A stretch of 64,000 nucleotides of DNA from Rebecca billardiae RCC1528 (GCA_965240325.2 OZ251238.1:620001-684000), one strand, 5' to 3'. Shown: positions 40,971-52,276, numbered from the stretch's first letter. Program-made: numbers and translations. Notes: generated from the letters alone by a model not told the origin.

Positions 40971-43211
40971 ATGGACGACGATGCGGCTGGCGCCGAGAGC
41001 CCGGGCGCCGGTGCCACACAGCTCACCCCGCTCGAGCTCGGCGCGTGCCTCCTCGTGCTCCTCGTCCCGATCGGCGCCTCTCGACTCCTCGGCATCGGCC
41101 TCGAGCTGCGCGTGCTGCTCGCGGCGTTTCGTGCGACGTCGCAGCTGCTCTTCCTCGGCTGCGTGATGCTCGAGCCGATCTTCGGCGCGGTCTCGCCCCT
41201 GCCCGTCGGCGGGTACCTCGTCTTCATGCTCACCATCGCCGCGCTCGAGGCCGCGACGCGCAGCATCTACCACTACCCGGGCCTGCTGCGCGACACGCTG
41301 CTGGCCGTGTTCGTGGGCGCGGGCGCGGTGCTCGCGTACGCGGTCGTCGCCGTTCTGCGCACGGCGGCGCGGCCGTGGTGGAGCCCGCGCTTCGTGATCC
41401 CCATCGCCGGGATGCTCATCGGCAGCTCGATCAGCTCGACGACCATCGGCCTCGACCGCGTGCTCACGGAGCTCGCCGAGCGCACGAGCGCTCTCGAGCT
41501 GCGTCTGGCGCTTGGCGCCGGGCTGCACGAGGCGCTGCGCCCGGCGGTGCGCGCGGCGTTCACGGCGGGGCTCACGCCCTCGCTGAACCAGCTCTCGGTC
41601 GCCGGGCTCGTCTCGATCCCCGGCATGATGACGGGCCAGATCCTCGGCGGCCAGGCGCCCGCGGCCGCGGCCACATATCAGATCGCCATCTTGTTCCTAA
41701 TCAATGTGACGACCTCGGCGTGCCTCGGGCTCGGCTCGTGGCTGGCGATCCGGGCGGTGTCGGTCACGCGGCACCACCGCTTCCGCACGCACCTGCTGCG
41801 CAAGCGCGACGGGCCAAAGGTCGACATCCTCACCGCGCTCGTCGTGAACGCGGGTGCCTTGCTCCGCCGCTGCGTGCGCGGCCGCGGCGTGGCTGAAGGC
41901 TCGCCTGCCTCGCCGCGCGGCGGCGCGCCCGGCGGTGCCGACGCGGAGCAGTGCGGCGCTGAGCCGGGTCCTGCGCTCGCTGAGCTAGTGCCAACCGCTC
42001 GCGGCCACAACGCTGCGACGCCCGTGCCCGCCGGCACGAGGCCCGGTGGTGCGCTCGTTGGGCAAGCCGGCGCGCCGGCAGCGCATGCGGCGCGCAGCAG
42101 CCCAGCAGCCTCAGAGGCGCCCAGTGCCGCGAGCAGCGCAGGCAGTGGATGGGTGGGCAGCCTTGGGGCCATCAAGATGTCCGCGCTCATGCGCCGCGCG
42201 GTCAAGCCGCGCGGCGCGCCCGAGGACCTGAAGCGCGCGCTGCTCCCTGACGAGGAGGCGGGCCCCTCGCCGCCCCCAGCCGACACGCCGAAAGGAAGCG
42301 CGCGCGCGGCGCCCGCGGCTGCCGATGGCGCGACGCAGCAGGACGGCGCGCACACGGGCGAGCGCTCGGGCGCGGGCGCGAGCGTGGCTATTCGGCTGCA
42401 CCTGCGGGCTCTCGAGGTGGCCCGCCCGCTCGTGGCCGCGACGGCCGCGTCGCCGCGCGGCGGCGCCCCGTCCAAGGCTGCGCTGCTGCGGCTGCCCTCT
42501 GAGCTCAGCCTGCGGCCAGGGGAGCTGATGGCTGTGACCGGCCCCTCCGGCGTGGGCAAGTCTCGGCTGCTGCGTGCCGTGGCAGCGCTGGATGCGCCGC
42601 ACAGCGGGAGCTTCGCGCTGGAGCTCGCTCCGCGGGGCGGCGGCGAGGCGGAGGGCGGCGCGTGGCTCGTCGGGCCGTCGGAGCTGCGCGAGCCGCTGTG
42701 GCGCACGCTCGTGCGCTACCTGCCCCAGAACATCCCGCCGCTGCGCTCGTCCGCCTCCGCCCTCCTCACGGACGTGCTCAGCTTCAGCGCGCTCGAGCGC
42801 AGGAGCGCGCGGCTCGCGCGCGCGGGCGCGCCTGCGGCCGTGGCGGCGGCGGCTACGCTCGACACGGCGGAGGTGGTGCACGCGCGCTTGGTGCGGCTGG
42901 CGACGGCCTGCGGACTCGCCGCCGCTGACGTCGATCGGCCGCTCGACGACCTCTCGGGTGGCGAGCGCCACCGCGCCGCGCTCGCGCTCACGCTGAGCCT
43001 CGGCCCGGGGGTCGTGCTGCTCGACGAGCCGACGGGCGCGTGCGACGGCGCGACCGCGGGCAAGGTGGAGCGCGCCGTGAGCGGCGCGTGCGCCGAGCTG
43101 GGCCTGAGCGTGCTGTGGGTGACGCACGACCCGGCGCAAGCCGATCGCATTGGCGCGCGTGCGCTGCGCTGTCGCGCGCCCGCCGAGATCAATGGCGATG
43201 CCGATGTGTGA
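40971..43211 (+). CDS. FetB(UPF0014/ALS3-like) permease fused to FetA/STAR1-like ABC ATPase
   Basis: One uninterrupted frame of 746 residues. Residues 10-290 are a UPF0014/YbbM membrane protein. Its segments include GACLLVLLVPIGASRLLGI, the family signature VIPIAGMLIGSSISSTTIGL with LDRV, and SIPGMMTGQILGGQ-PAAAATYQI, with about seven membrane spans. After a roughly 190-residue Ala/Pro-rich linker comes a complete ABC ATPase: Walker A GPSGVGKS, Q-loop YLPQNIPP, signature LSGGERHRAALAL, Walker B VVLLDEPTG and H-loop WVTHDP. In bacteria FetA-FetB (YbbL-YbbM) is a two-gene iron exporter. In plants STAR1-STAR2/ALS3 are separate proteins for aluminium tolerance and UDP-glucose or metal handling. 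Transport substrate here is unknown. Confidence 0.85.
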   Translation: MDDDAAGAESPGAGATQLTPLELGACLLVLLVPIGASRLLGIGLELRVLLAAFRATSQLLFLGCVMLEPIFGAVSPLPVGGYLVFMLTIAALEAATRSIYHYPGLLRDTLLAVFVGAGAVLAYAVVAVLRTAARPWWSPRFVIPIAGMLIGSSISSTTIGLDRVLTELAERTSALELRLALGAGLHEALRPAVRAAFTAGLTPSLNQLSVAGLVSIPGMMTGQILGGQAPAAAATYQIAILFLINVTTSACLGLGSWLAIRAVSVTRHHRFRTHLLRKRDGPKVDILTALVVNAGALLRRCVRGRGVAEGSPASPRGGAPGGADAEQCGAEPGPALAELVPTARGHNAATPVPAGTRPGGALVGQAGAPAAHAARSSPAASEAPSAASSAGSGWVGSLGAIKMSALMRRAVKPRGAPEDLKRALLPDEEAGPSPPPADTPKGSARAAPAAADGATQQDGAHTGERSGAGASVAIRLHLRALEVARPLVAATAASPRGGAPSKAALLRLPSELSLRPGELMAVTGPSGVGKSRLLRAVAALDAPHSGSFALELAPRGGGEAEGGAWLVGPSELREPLWRTLVRYLPQNIPPLRSSASALLTDVLSFSALERRSARLARAGAPAAVAAAATLDTAEVVHARLVRLATACGLAAADVDRPLDDLSGGERHRAALALTLSLGPGVVLLDEPTGACDGATAGKVERAVSGACAELGLSVLWVTHDPAQADRIGARALRCRAPAEINGDADV

Positions 43212-43413
43212 CGTCACTGATGACGATGATGATGATGATGTCGTGATGGCTGATAACTACATACGACATCACTGCTGTCGTTATTGTCACAGCGCACTCT
43301 GACCGGCGGCGGGTATATAGCCGTGCCACGACCCCGGGGGCCCCGGGCCCCGGACACCCCCCGTAGGCTCCGGGCGGCAGGCTGCGTGCGCTTGCACTCA
43401 CTAAGCTAGTGAG

Positions 43414-44941
43414 TCACTTGCGGCCGAGCAAGCACTCGAGCCGATTTCGCCGCAGATCGTGCAGAAAGTGCGAGCGCCCGTACTCATAGAGCTGCACGTC
43501 GAGCTGCGTGAGGTCGGCAATCATCTGGCGCGTGCGCCGCGACAGCACGACGCCTGTTGTGTTGGTGCCCCACGTCACCTTCTTCACGTCGAGCTGCTTA
43601 CCGGTGTTGCACTTGCAGGAGTCCGGGAACTTGCCCAGCTTCTTGAGCAGCAGGCACAGCGAGGCCTGGTACTCCTCCGTCAGGCCGACGTGGAAGGCGC
43701 TGTCGATGCGCTGCTTGGCGACGGTCAGGTTGAGGTTCGCCGTCTTGGTCGCCAAGTCGAAGGGCGAGAGGCGCGCGGTCATCATGTTGTACGGGTTGAA
43801 GTAGCACTGCTTGCCATTGAGTGCGGTGCCCTCGACCTTGGTCGGGTCCACACCCTGCAGCGACTCGAGCCAGCCGTCGATGTTCGCCGGCTTGAGCACG
43901 CCCAGCATGCGCGGGATCGGTGACAGGGTCGAGTTCTGACACATTGAGAACCTGCCGCGGTGAGGGGGGGCAACGGGGGGTGCGCGCCGAGGCGCGTCGG
44001 GCAGCTGCCAGCCACGCGGCGTCCCGCGGTGGGGTCACCCTGCGCCGCGCCGCGCCGCGCCGCGCCGCGCGCGTACATCGAGATCACGTGCTTCTCCGGC
44101 TTGCGCAGCATGATCGACATGCGCATGCGCCGGTCCTGCTCCAGGTGGTGCATCGACTCGGCCCACTCGTAGTTGATCTCGCACGCGGTGAACTGGCAGC
44201 CGCCGCGCCTGGCGAGCGTGAGTGTGTGGAACATCACTCCCTCAGTGGGGCCCCACAGCTGGAAGCACTCGTGCAGCTGCACCTGCGAGCCGCACGATTT
44301 CAGCCCCGAGCGCGCGTTCACATCGCCGATGAAGGACGTGCCCGCTGCTTTGGAGCTGGCGCAGCGGCACGGCGGGGGGCGCGAGCGGTGCGCGCCGGTG
44401 TCAGATGGCGTCCCGGCACGACTGACTGCGTGTGCGGATGCACGCGTTCCTGCCGCTCGCGCGCGCACATGTGCAGAAAATAGAGCACCGGCTCCGTGGC
44501 ACGCGGTGCCGCGGCGCGTCCCCACGAGCCCCATCCACTCGTGGCGGGAGCCTTGCTCGATCCCTTCGCAAAACCACCGTCAGTAAAACCACCGTATGCC
44601 TGCCCTGCGCCCATGCCCATGGCGGGACCCATGCCCGGGCCTTTGGCGATCCCTCTACTCGCGCCAAGGCCGCCACCCTTGCCCGCGCCCTTACCTTTGC
44701 CCGCGCCCTTGCCTGCGCCCTTGCCTGCGCCCTTGCCTGCGCCCTTGCCTGCGCCCTTGCCTGCGCCTTTGCCTGCGCCTTTGCCAAACCACGCCGTCGT
44801 GCTGGGGCTTTTCGTCGTGTGGCTGGCGCCCCATAAGGGCGCCGGCATAGCCATGGGGCACAATGCCACTAGTAGAGCCAGGGCCACGGCCACGCCGCCT
44901 CCAAGGCCAGAGCGCCGCCGCATCGTGACAACGCACTGCAT
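43414..44941 (-). CDS. Golgi-type sulfotransferase with GKGA-repeat stem
   Basis: Exons 44941-44469, 44355-44077 and 43951-43414 give 429 residues; a later ATG at 44923 is an alternative start. A signal anchor (GGGVAVALALLVALCPMAM) is followed by a basic stem of tandem GAGK units (12-bp DNA repeat) and a Gly-rich region. The 5'-phosphosulfate loop is restored across intron 1 (LYFLHI-SKAAGTSF). The 3'-phosphate site lies across intron 2 (RKPEKHVISM-FSMCQNS). Both fit PAPS-dependent carbohydrate sulfotransferases of algae, related to the heparan 2-O type. Many cysteines (about eight in the lumenal part) imply disulfides. Substrate unknown; the type II topology implies Golgi sulfation of polysaccharide or glycoprotein. 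Confidence 0.78.
44699..44786 (-). repeat. 12-bp tandem repeat coding for GAGK units
   Basis: About seven copies of GCGCCCTTGCCT (plus strand) in exon 1 of the sulfotransferase. Copy-number change would keep the reading frame and alter stem length. Confidence 0.9.
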
Positions 44942-45054
44942 CGACACCAACTCCAGAGCGTGACGACTTGAGGATGGCGGCGCTCTTTGCGCCGGTCGAC
45001 CCCAAGAATTACTACGCTACTACTACCTGTGTCGATCATTGAATGAGTACAGTT

Positions 45055-45261
45055 GACTGTGGTGTCAGAGCGCGCTCTCGAGCGCGTGCCTCCGAGCGCG
45101 GGGCGGCCGCTTGCTGCAATGGCCGCCTCGATGAAGTGCGGCAACGCGCCCCTCACCTGCCTGCGCCGGTCTGTTTTGTGGCGGTGTAGATCTTTGTGCA
45201 GTGTTGGATGGCGTTAATCACGCCTTAACCAAGTGTGCACGTTGAATCATAGTAAACTGTA
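45055..45261 (+). repeat. Dispersed repeat R1, copy b
   Basis: Similar to 8522-8746 with small indels. It lacks the TATATA run before the AGTAAACTGTA end. Confidence 0.75.
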
Positions 45262-45353
45262 GTACTACTACAGAGCAACTTCTCACATTGAACATGCACT
45301 GGGTCTGGTCAGCACTCAGCCAAGGGCGGTTGACTCAGCAGTGTGTCAGGCAT

Positions 45354-45503
45354 GACTCATTCTATGATTTAGCGACACAGGTAGGACGACGCGGGTCTCC
45401 TGATTCGTCTTAATCGTCGGCGGCAGTGCCCGATCGTCGACACGAAGTCGGCGCTGGTGGCAGAGCATAGCCTGCACCGCGATCGTAAAGCTTGAGCGCG
45501 GCC
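45354..45503 (+). repeat. Dispersed repeat R2, copy a
   Basis: About 150 bp matching 58463-58607 in the same orientation. The shared core includes GCAGTGCCCGATCGTCGACA, and the last shared bases are TTGAGCGCGGCC. An 11-bp insertion (TCTTAATCGTC) distinguishes this copy. Confidence 0.8.
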
Positions 45504-46270
45504 TTGAGCTGCTGAAGCGCAATCCACCTGCGCTGCGCGGCTCGCACTCATGAGTGGTATATGCTTCTTGGAGTTTTTTTGGCGCCGGGGCGCGCGCTGC
45601 GCCCGGCTATCATATCAGCGCGAGGAGGGCGACGGCGTCGTGCGACGGACAACGAGCTGGTGCGCGCGGCACCCTAGCCCTCAGCCATGATCGCATTTAT
45701 ACCGTCGCGCGCCATCACACGCGCAGTCGTCGGCGGCGGCTTGTATGCGGAACATTGAGTGTACCGCTTACTAAGTAATCCGCTCGGGCGTTGCCCACCG
45801 CATAACGGACCAACTCACTCCGTCTTGCACCTGAGCATGTGCCCACAGGTGTTGACAGCACGCGTGGCGACTACAGCATGGCCCGGGCACTCTGGGCCCT
45901 GTGCAGCCGCTGCTCTCAGCAGCGTCCCAGCCCTGGCACAGAAGATGGTCAAGCCCAAACCTCGGCTTCAAGCCGCCCGGGCCGGCTGACGGGCACGCAG
46001 GCACGCACCGCGTTGGCTCGAGCGTGCATGCGGCCCGGGTGGGCCCCCGAGCTGCGCGTGTTCACGGCGCGAGATGACACGTCCGAGACCGCGAAAGTAG
46101 CGCAAGTGTCCTTCTCTAGTACACTATCAAAGCTCTCCACAAGGGGGGGGGGGGCTCGACTGTCGACCGCCGCCATTGTGCGGATACTGTATGATCAACT
46201 TCCGCGCGTTGGCGTGCAGACCCGCCGCCGCCGCCGTCTCTCGCAACATCGCGCTGCGCGCGGGCGGTGC

Positions 46271-49200
46271 ATGCAGCCCACGGATTGGCAGCAGCTGGGC
46301 CGTTCGACCGGTTCGACCAGCAGCGCCCTGCCCGCGGTGCCGCCTGCGCGGCTGGAGGACCAGGACGGTCTCAGGTGAGTGCGCGCGCGTCGCTCGTGCC
46401 CGCCGCGGTGGGCGTCGCCGCGTCCTGACTGGCGGCATGAGCGTGCGCGTGGCTGGCGTCTGCGCGCGGCGTGTGCCCGCGCGCAGGCCGACGACGGAGA
46501 TGTCACACGCGTACGTTCGCTACGAGGAGCTTGCGAGCCAGGCGCCCGACGCCGGTCCGCACGCGCGGCCGGCACGGTCACGACCGTGCGCTCGGCTGTG
46601 GCGGCTGCTCAGCTGGTGCGTGGGCGCGCGCGGCCACGAGAGCCGGCTGCTGCGGCTGAACGCGAAGCGGGTGACGGACCGGCGGTACTGCCGCAACGTG
46701 ATCAACAACCAGAAGTACTCGCTCCTCACCTTCTTCCCCAAGGTGCTGTACGAGCAATTCAAATTCTTCTTCAACCTGTACTTCCTGGTCGTCGCGGTCT
46801 CGCAGTTCTTCCCGCCGCTCAAGGTGGGCTTCCTGTTCACGTACATCGCGCCGCTGGCGTTCGTGCTGGTGATCACGATGGTCAAGGAGGCGTACGACGA
46901 CCTCAAGCGCTTCCTCTCCGACCGCAAGCTCAACGGCGAGATGTACGACAAGCTGCGGCCCGGCGGCGGCGGCACCGAGCCGGTGCCGTCCGCCAAGATC
47001 CGCGTGGGCGACCTGATCGCGATCCACACGAACCAGCGGGTGCCGGCGGACATGGTGCTGCTGCGAACGACGGAGGCGTCCGGCACCGTCTTCCTGCGCA
47101 CCGACCAGCTCGACGGCGAGACCGACTGGAAGCTGCGCGTCGCGGTGCCGTCGTGCCAGCGGCTCGCGTCGGACGAGCACCTGCAGCGCGTGGCGGCGAC
47201 GCTGTACGCGGGCGCGCCGTCCAAGGACATCTACGAGTTCGTGGGCGAGCTGACGACCGCGGCGACGGGCGAGGCCTCGGCCGCGCCGATCGGCTCGCCG
47301 ACCACCGAGCCGCTCGGCCTCGAGAACACGATGTGGTGCAACACGGTGCTCGCGTCCGGCACGGCGATCGGCGTGGTCGTGTACACGGGCGACGAGACGG
47401 TGTGCATGATGAACGCGACGTCGACGCCGACCAAGGTGTCGGGGCTCGACCTGCAGATCAACTTCCTGGCGAAGTTCCTCTTCATCCTCACCGTCAGCCT
47501 CTCCGCCGTGATGGTGCTGCTCCCGCCCGACCACTCGCCCTCGGTGATGCTCAAGCTGCTCGCGTTCTTCCGCTTCATCCTGCTCTTCTCGTCGATCGTG
47601 CCCATCTCGCTGCGCGTCTCGCTCGAGATGGCCAAGGTGACGTACGCGCTGCACATGTTCCGCGACGACGGGATGAAGGGCGCGATCGTGCGCTCCTCCT
47701 CGATCTCCGAGGAGCTCGGCGGCATCGAGTACCTGCTCACCGACAAGACGGGCACGCTCACGCGCAACGAGATGGTGTTCCGCAAGCTGCACCTCGGCTC
47801 CACCTGCCTGATGGCGCACGCGCGCGAGGAGGTGAGCGGGCTGGTGCGCGAGGCGAGCCGCGCGCAGCTCGCGGGCGCGCCGCTCGCGCCGCTCGCCGCG
47901 CTGGCGTACGACGCGCTCCTCGCCATCGCGCTCTGCCACAACGTCTCGCCCGTCTCGTCCGGCGACTCGTTCCAGGGCGCGTCGCCCGACGAGCTCGCGC
48001 TCGTCTCGTTCGCCGCGACGGTCGGGCTCGCGCTCGTCGCGCGCGACCTGCAGCACATCGTGCTGCGCCGCGCGCACGACGGCGCGGAGCTGGTGTACGA
48101 CATCCTGCAGGAGTTCCCGTTCACCTCCGAGACCAAGCGCATGGGCATCGTTCTCCGCGAGCGCGCGGGCGGCGGGATCCTCTTCTTTGTGAAGGGCGCG
48201 GACACGGTGATGGCGGAGAAGGTGACGGCCTCGTACTGGCTCGAGGAGGAGGTGGGCAACCTGGCGCGCGAGGGGCTGCGCACGCTGGTCGTCGCGCGCC
48301 GCGCCATCTCGGAGGGCGCGTACCGCCAGTTCGAGTCCGAGCTCCACGCCGCGCGCCTCGCCAAGTCCGCCGCGGCGCGCGAGCAGGGCGTGCGCGAGAC
48401 GGTCGACCGGCTCGAGGTCGAGATGGAGCTGCTGTGCCTCACGGCCGTGGAGGACCTGCTGCAGGCGAACGTGCAGCAGACGCTCGAGAAGCTGCGCAAC
48501 GCGAACGTGCGCACGTGGATGCTCACGGGGGACAAGCTCGAGACCGCGATGGTCATCGCGCAGAACGCCTCGCTCGTGCCGCGCGGCGGCGCGTTCTATC
48601 CGGTGGTCGCGCGCTCGCCCGTCGAGGCGCTGCAGAAGCTGCGCGGCTACCCGCAGGGCGTGTCGAACGCGCCGTGCCTGCTGGTGGACGGCGCGTCGCT
48701 CGAGCTGTGCCTCTCGCACCACCAGGTGCTCTACCTCGAGGTGGCGTGCGCCGCGCCCGCCGTCATCTGCTGCCGCTGCTCGCCCACGCAGAAGGGGCAG
48801 ATCGTGCGCCTCATCCGCACGCACACGGGCAAGTGCACCGCGGCGATCGGCGACGGCGGCAACGACATCCCGATGATCCGCGAGGCGCACGTCGGGATCG
48901 GGATCGAGGGCAAGGAGGGGAAGCAGGCGTCGATGGCGGCGGACTTCTCGCTCACCGAGTTCTCGCACCTGCAGCGCCTCGTGCTGTGGCACGGGCGCAA
49001 CGCGTACCTGCGCTCGGCGCTGCTCGCACAGTTTGTGATCCACCGTGGCCTCATCATCGCCATCATCCAGGCCGTCTTCTCGTCGCTCTTCTTCTTCGCG
49101 TCGATCGCCGTGTACAACGGCTTCCTCACCGTCGGCTACGCGACGATCTTCACCACCGGGCCGGTCTTCTCGCTCGTGCTCGACGAGGTGCGCGCGCGCT

Positions 49201-49941
49201 CGCGCGCGCGCCTCGGCCGTGCCGAGCTCGCCACGCGCGCCGCGCTCACGTGCCCGCGCGCGCGCCGGCGGCGCGCCCTCCACCGCGCGGCAGGACATCT
49301 CGCTCGACAACGCGCTCAAGTACCCGGAACTGTACCGCGAGCTGCAGAAGCGGCGGCACCTCTCGCTCAAGACGTTCCTCACCTGGGCGTGGAAGGCGCT
49401 GTACCAGGGGGGCGTGATCATGCTCGGCGCCATCTACCTGTTCGACCGCCGGCTGGTGCACGTGGTCGGGATCACGTTCACCGCGCTCATACTCACCGAG
49501 CTGATCATGGTAGCGGTGGAGGTGAAGCGGTGGCACACGGTCATGATCGCCTCGGAGGTGCGACGCCCGACGGCGCGCGCCCGCGCGCACACCAGCGACC
49601 GCGCGCAGCGCGCGGCGACGGCACACGCCGCCACCCGCGCATCGGCCGTGGGCGCGGCGCTGTGCCGCGCCGCCGAGCGCCCGCTGAGCCCGCGCGCGAT
49701 CGCGCACGCCGGCACGCATGGGCTTTCGCAGGTGGTGACGCTCGCCGTGTACGCAGGCTCCATCTTTGCGCTGTCGTCGCCGACTCTGCTAGGCACCAGC
49801 ACGTTCGACCTGCCCTTCATGCTCTCGGGCGAGTTCCTGTGGAAGGTGTCCGCCATCACCGCCGTGTCGTGCGTGCCCGTGTGGGTGGGCAAGGTCTTCT
49901 CGCAGCGGCTCTCGCCCGAGAAGGCGTCCAAGATCAGGTGA
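46271..49941 (+). CDS. P4-ATPase (phospholipid flippase), ATP9/NEO1 subfamily
   Basis: Exons 46271-46374, 46487-49187, 49294-49557 and 49732-49941 give 1092 residues with consistent phases. Hallmarks are present in order: VLYEQFKFFFNLYFLVVAVS (TM1-2), TDQLDGETDWKLR (actuator DGET), PISLRVSLEMAK (TM4), the phosphorylation site DKTGTLTRNE, FQGASPDELALVSF, WMLTGDKLETA, and the hinge GDGGNDIPMIREAHVGIGIE. The C-terminal membrane domain has YQGGVIMLGAIYLF and FTALILTELIMVAVEV, closest to ATP9A/B and Neo1. The CDC50-independent subfamily flips aminophospholipids in Golgi/endosomal membranes. Exon 1 (MQPTDWQQLG) was chosen because it supplies DQDGLR in phase at a consensus GTGAGT donor. An alternative start is Met at 46500. 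Confidence 0.92.
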
Positions 49942-50563
49942 CGCGACCGTCTCGGTCCGAGAGTCGGGACGCTCCGATCGATTTCGACTGCTATGACTTC
50001 GAGAAGAATCTGATGGGCGTCGTCGCCAATTAATCATCAGTTCATTATCATAACTATCCAAAGTGTCGTTCCGGTTTATAACCGTTTAAGTATGATACTC
50101 CTATGAGACGAGTACTTAACTCGAGTACCAGTAGACGTGTTCTTTGATGGTGAATGATGCATGTCAATGCTACAGCTTACGCTGATGACGACGAGCGGGT
50201 ACTGTAATCAAGGTTCATACCGCACCCCTTGCCTCAATTATATATATGATACGACCGATGCCCCCCCTGCACCTGCCTTCCCGTCAGACCGTCAAACGAG
50301 CGTCCTAAAAAATACGCGTACGTACCCACATTCTTCGCACCTGCGAAATACCGCGACCCGTCCGTTCTCACTGGCCAATAAGATTACCCGCGCCATATCA
50401 GATGAGCTTCCAACGCGGGACTTTCGTCTTTCGCACACGACCGCCCCAAAAAAAGGGCCCCCGCCCCGGCCCGGCCTCGCCACTCTCAACTCCGCCGCTA
50501 CCCGGCGGGCGGCCGTCGTCAGGAGCAGCCACCCGGGTTGTGGGGAGCGCCACCCATCACGGG
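49942..50563. other. Intergenic region
   Basis: Contains a TATATATGATA run near 50241 and an AAAAAAAGGGCCCC stretch near 50449; no gene recognised. Confidence 0.4.
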
Positions 50564-52276
50564 ATGGTGTCGCCTTCGCCTAGCCCGCAAGGGACGCCGG
50601 GGGGCTCGTTCCACGGACGTGCGCGCCTGCGCGTGCGCCACAGCTGCCGCGCACAGATGCGAATCGTGCGCCCTTCACCCGCCCCCGCGTCACGCGCCCG
50701 CGTTCTCACCCCTTCCGCGTCGCTGGCCGCCTCGATGCTACGTACGTGCACCGACGCTCTGTCTGCTCGGCAGTGTTCCCCACGTCGGCGGAATCGGTGG
50801 ACGCGTGGCTCGATGCCATCAAGCTTGGACGCTACAAGTCGCACTTCGCGCAGCTGACAGTCGATGCCCTGCCCGCGCTCACCAACGACCGGCTGTCGGA
50901 GATTGGGATTGCGATCCCGGGGCACCGCGCGCGGCTATTGCAAGCCGCGCGCGCGCTGGGAGGAGGTGCGCGCCGTCGGGCGGGGTGCCTCCGCGCGAGG
51001 CCTGGGCGTGTGGCCATTCGCATGCCTCGCAGCTCGTCCGCGCTCACGCCCGCATCGTGGGGGCCCGTCGCCGCGCGCGCGCGCGCTACCGTGCGCAGAC
51101 GTACCGGCTGTGCCGATGGACACGGGTGGCCGACCCGGGACGGCAGGTGGCGAGGAGGACGACGCGGAGAGCGCGGGTGGTGACTCGGTGATGGGCTCGC
51201 CGATGCCCACACCGATTCTCAAGCCGGCGAGGCCGAGCCGCTCCGTCGATCTCAGCGGCTCCCTCGCCGCTAGAGCAGCACAGGTGTGCCAGCGCGCGCG
51301 CGCCGGGCCTGCTGCGCGCGGCGGCGCGCCGCGCCCACCTTCGCTCCGCGCTCGCGCGGCGGCGCCCGCCTTCGTGCGCGCAGCATCTGAAAACCTCCGC
51401 GAGGAAAGGGCCCGCCGAGAAGTACAACTCCACCTCGACCATGTTCATCCGCAACACGATCTCGGCGCCCGAGATCACCGAGGTGATCTACTGCGTGGCG
51501 ATCGTGCTGCACGACCGGATGCGCATCGAGGCGGAGCAGGGCGACGGCGAGCACGAGTACAAGGAGCAGCAGCTGTGCTACCCGTTCTTCTCGGAGGACA
51601 ACAACCCGCTGTACAAGGAGCCCACCAGCGAGGAGGTCAGGCGCAGCCGGCAGAAGCGCGTGCGCGAGATCCCGACGGAGAGCTTCATCCACGACACGAT
51701 CAAGTCGGTGTACGACTGCGCGCACTTCTCCGAGGAGTGCATCGTGATGGCTCTCATCTACATCGAGCGGCTGCTGAACACGACGGGGGTGCGCGTGCTC
51801 ACGAGCACATGGCGGCCCATCGTCCTCGCCGCGCTCATCGTCGCGCAGAAGGTCTTCGACGACCGCTCGCTCCAGAACTACGACTTCTCGGTCTACTGCC
51901 CGATGTTCACGCTGCGCGAGATCAACCATCTCGAGAACAAGTTCCTCGAGTTGCTGCAGTACAACGTGAGCATCAACGCGTCGACGTATGCGTCTTTCTA
52001 CTTTCACATCCAGACGCTCTGCCGCCAGTCGACCGAGACGCGCACGCAGCTCGACCTAGAAGCCGCACGGAGGATAGAGGCGAAGGTGCGCGCTCGCGCG
52101 CGCGCGGCGCGGCGCGGCGCACGTGATGCCCTCAGCTCACGCGCGCGCCTGCCACGGCGGCGCCGCGCGCGCGCGCGCAGGTGTCCGAGCGCCAAAGGTC
52201 GATGAACTTCGAGCGGAAGTCGCGCTCGGACAACGGACCCTTCCGCATGGGTCGCATAGCTGCGGCGATCAACTGA
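50564..52276 (+). CDS. Cyclin Y-like protein with N-terminal SAM domain
   Basis: Five exons are proposed: 50564-50618, 50774-50965, 51099-51283, 51384-52085 and 52181-52276, giving 409 residues. Exon 2 encodes a sterile-alpha-motif domain (SVDAWLDAIKLGRYKSHFAQ, LTNDRLSEIGIAIPGHRARL). Exon 3 is an acidic/Pro linker. Exon 4 holds the cyclin box of the PHO80/cyclin Y type: KYNSTSTMFIRNTISAPEI, TESFIHDTIKSVYDCAHFSE, CIVMALIYIERLL, WRPIVLAALIVAQKVFDD, NYDFSVYCPMFTLREINHLE and FLELLQYNVSINASTYASFY. Cyclin Y binds CDK14/16-type kinases at membranes. The SAM module may add oligomerisation. A small last exon ends RMGRIAAAIN. Cyclin part firm; the SAM-to-cyclin join rests on splice-phase agreement. Confidence 0.8.

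Larger units (their letters stand above)
44942..46270. other. Repeat-bearing intergenic region
   Basis: Contains repeats R1 (45055-45261) and R2 (45354-45503) and a 13-base G-run near 46142; no gene recognised. Confidence 0.5.

Noticed and set aside
44040-44080. GC-AG intron in the sulfotransferase (donor within TACGCGCGC)
   Set aside because: A canonical GTACGC donor two codons earlier restores HVISM-FSMCQNS in phase, so no GC donor is needed.
46578-49433. 951-codon open frame antisense to the P4-ATPase
   Set aside because: Overlaps the conserved exon of a clear flippase gene and is His/Arg/Glu-rich; a composition shadow of GC-rich coding DNA.
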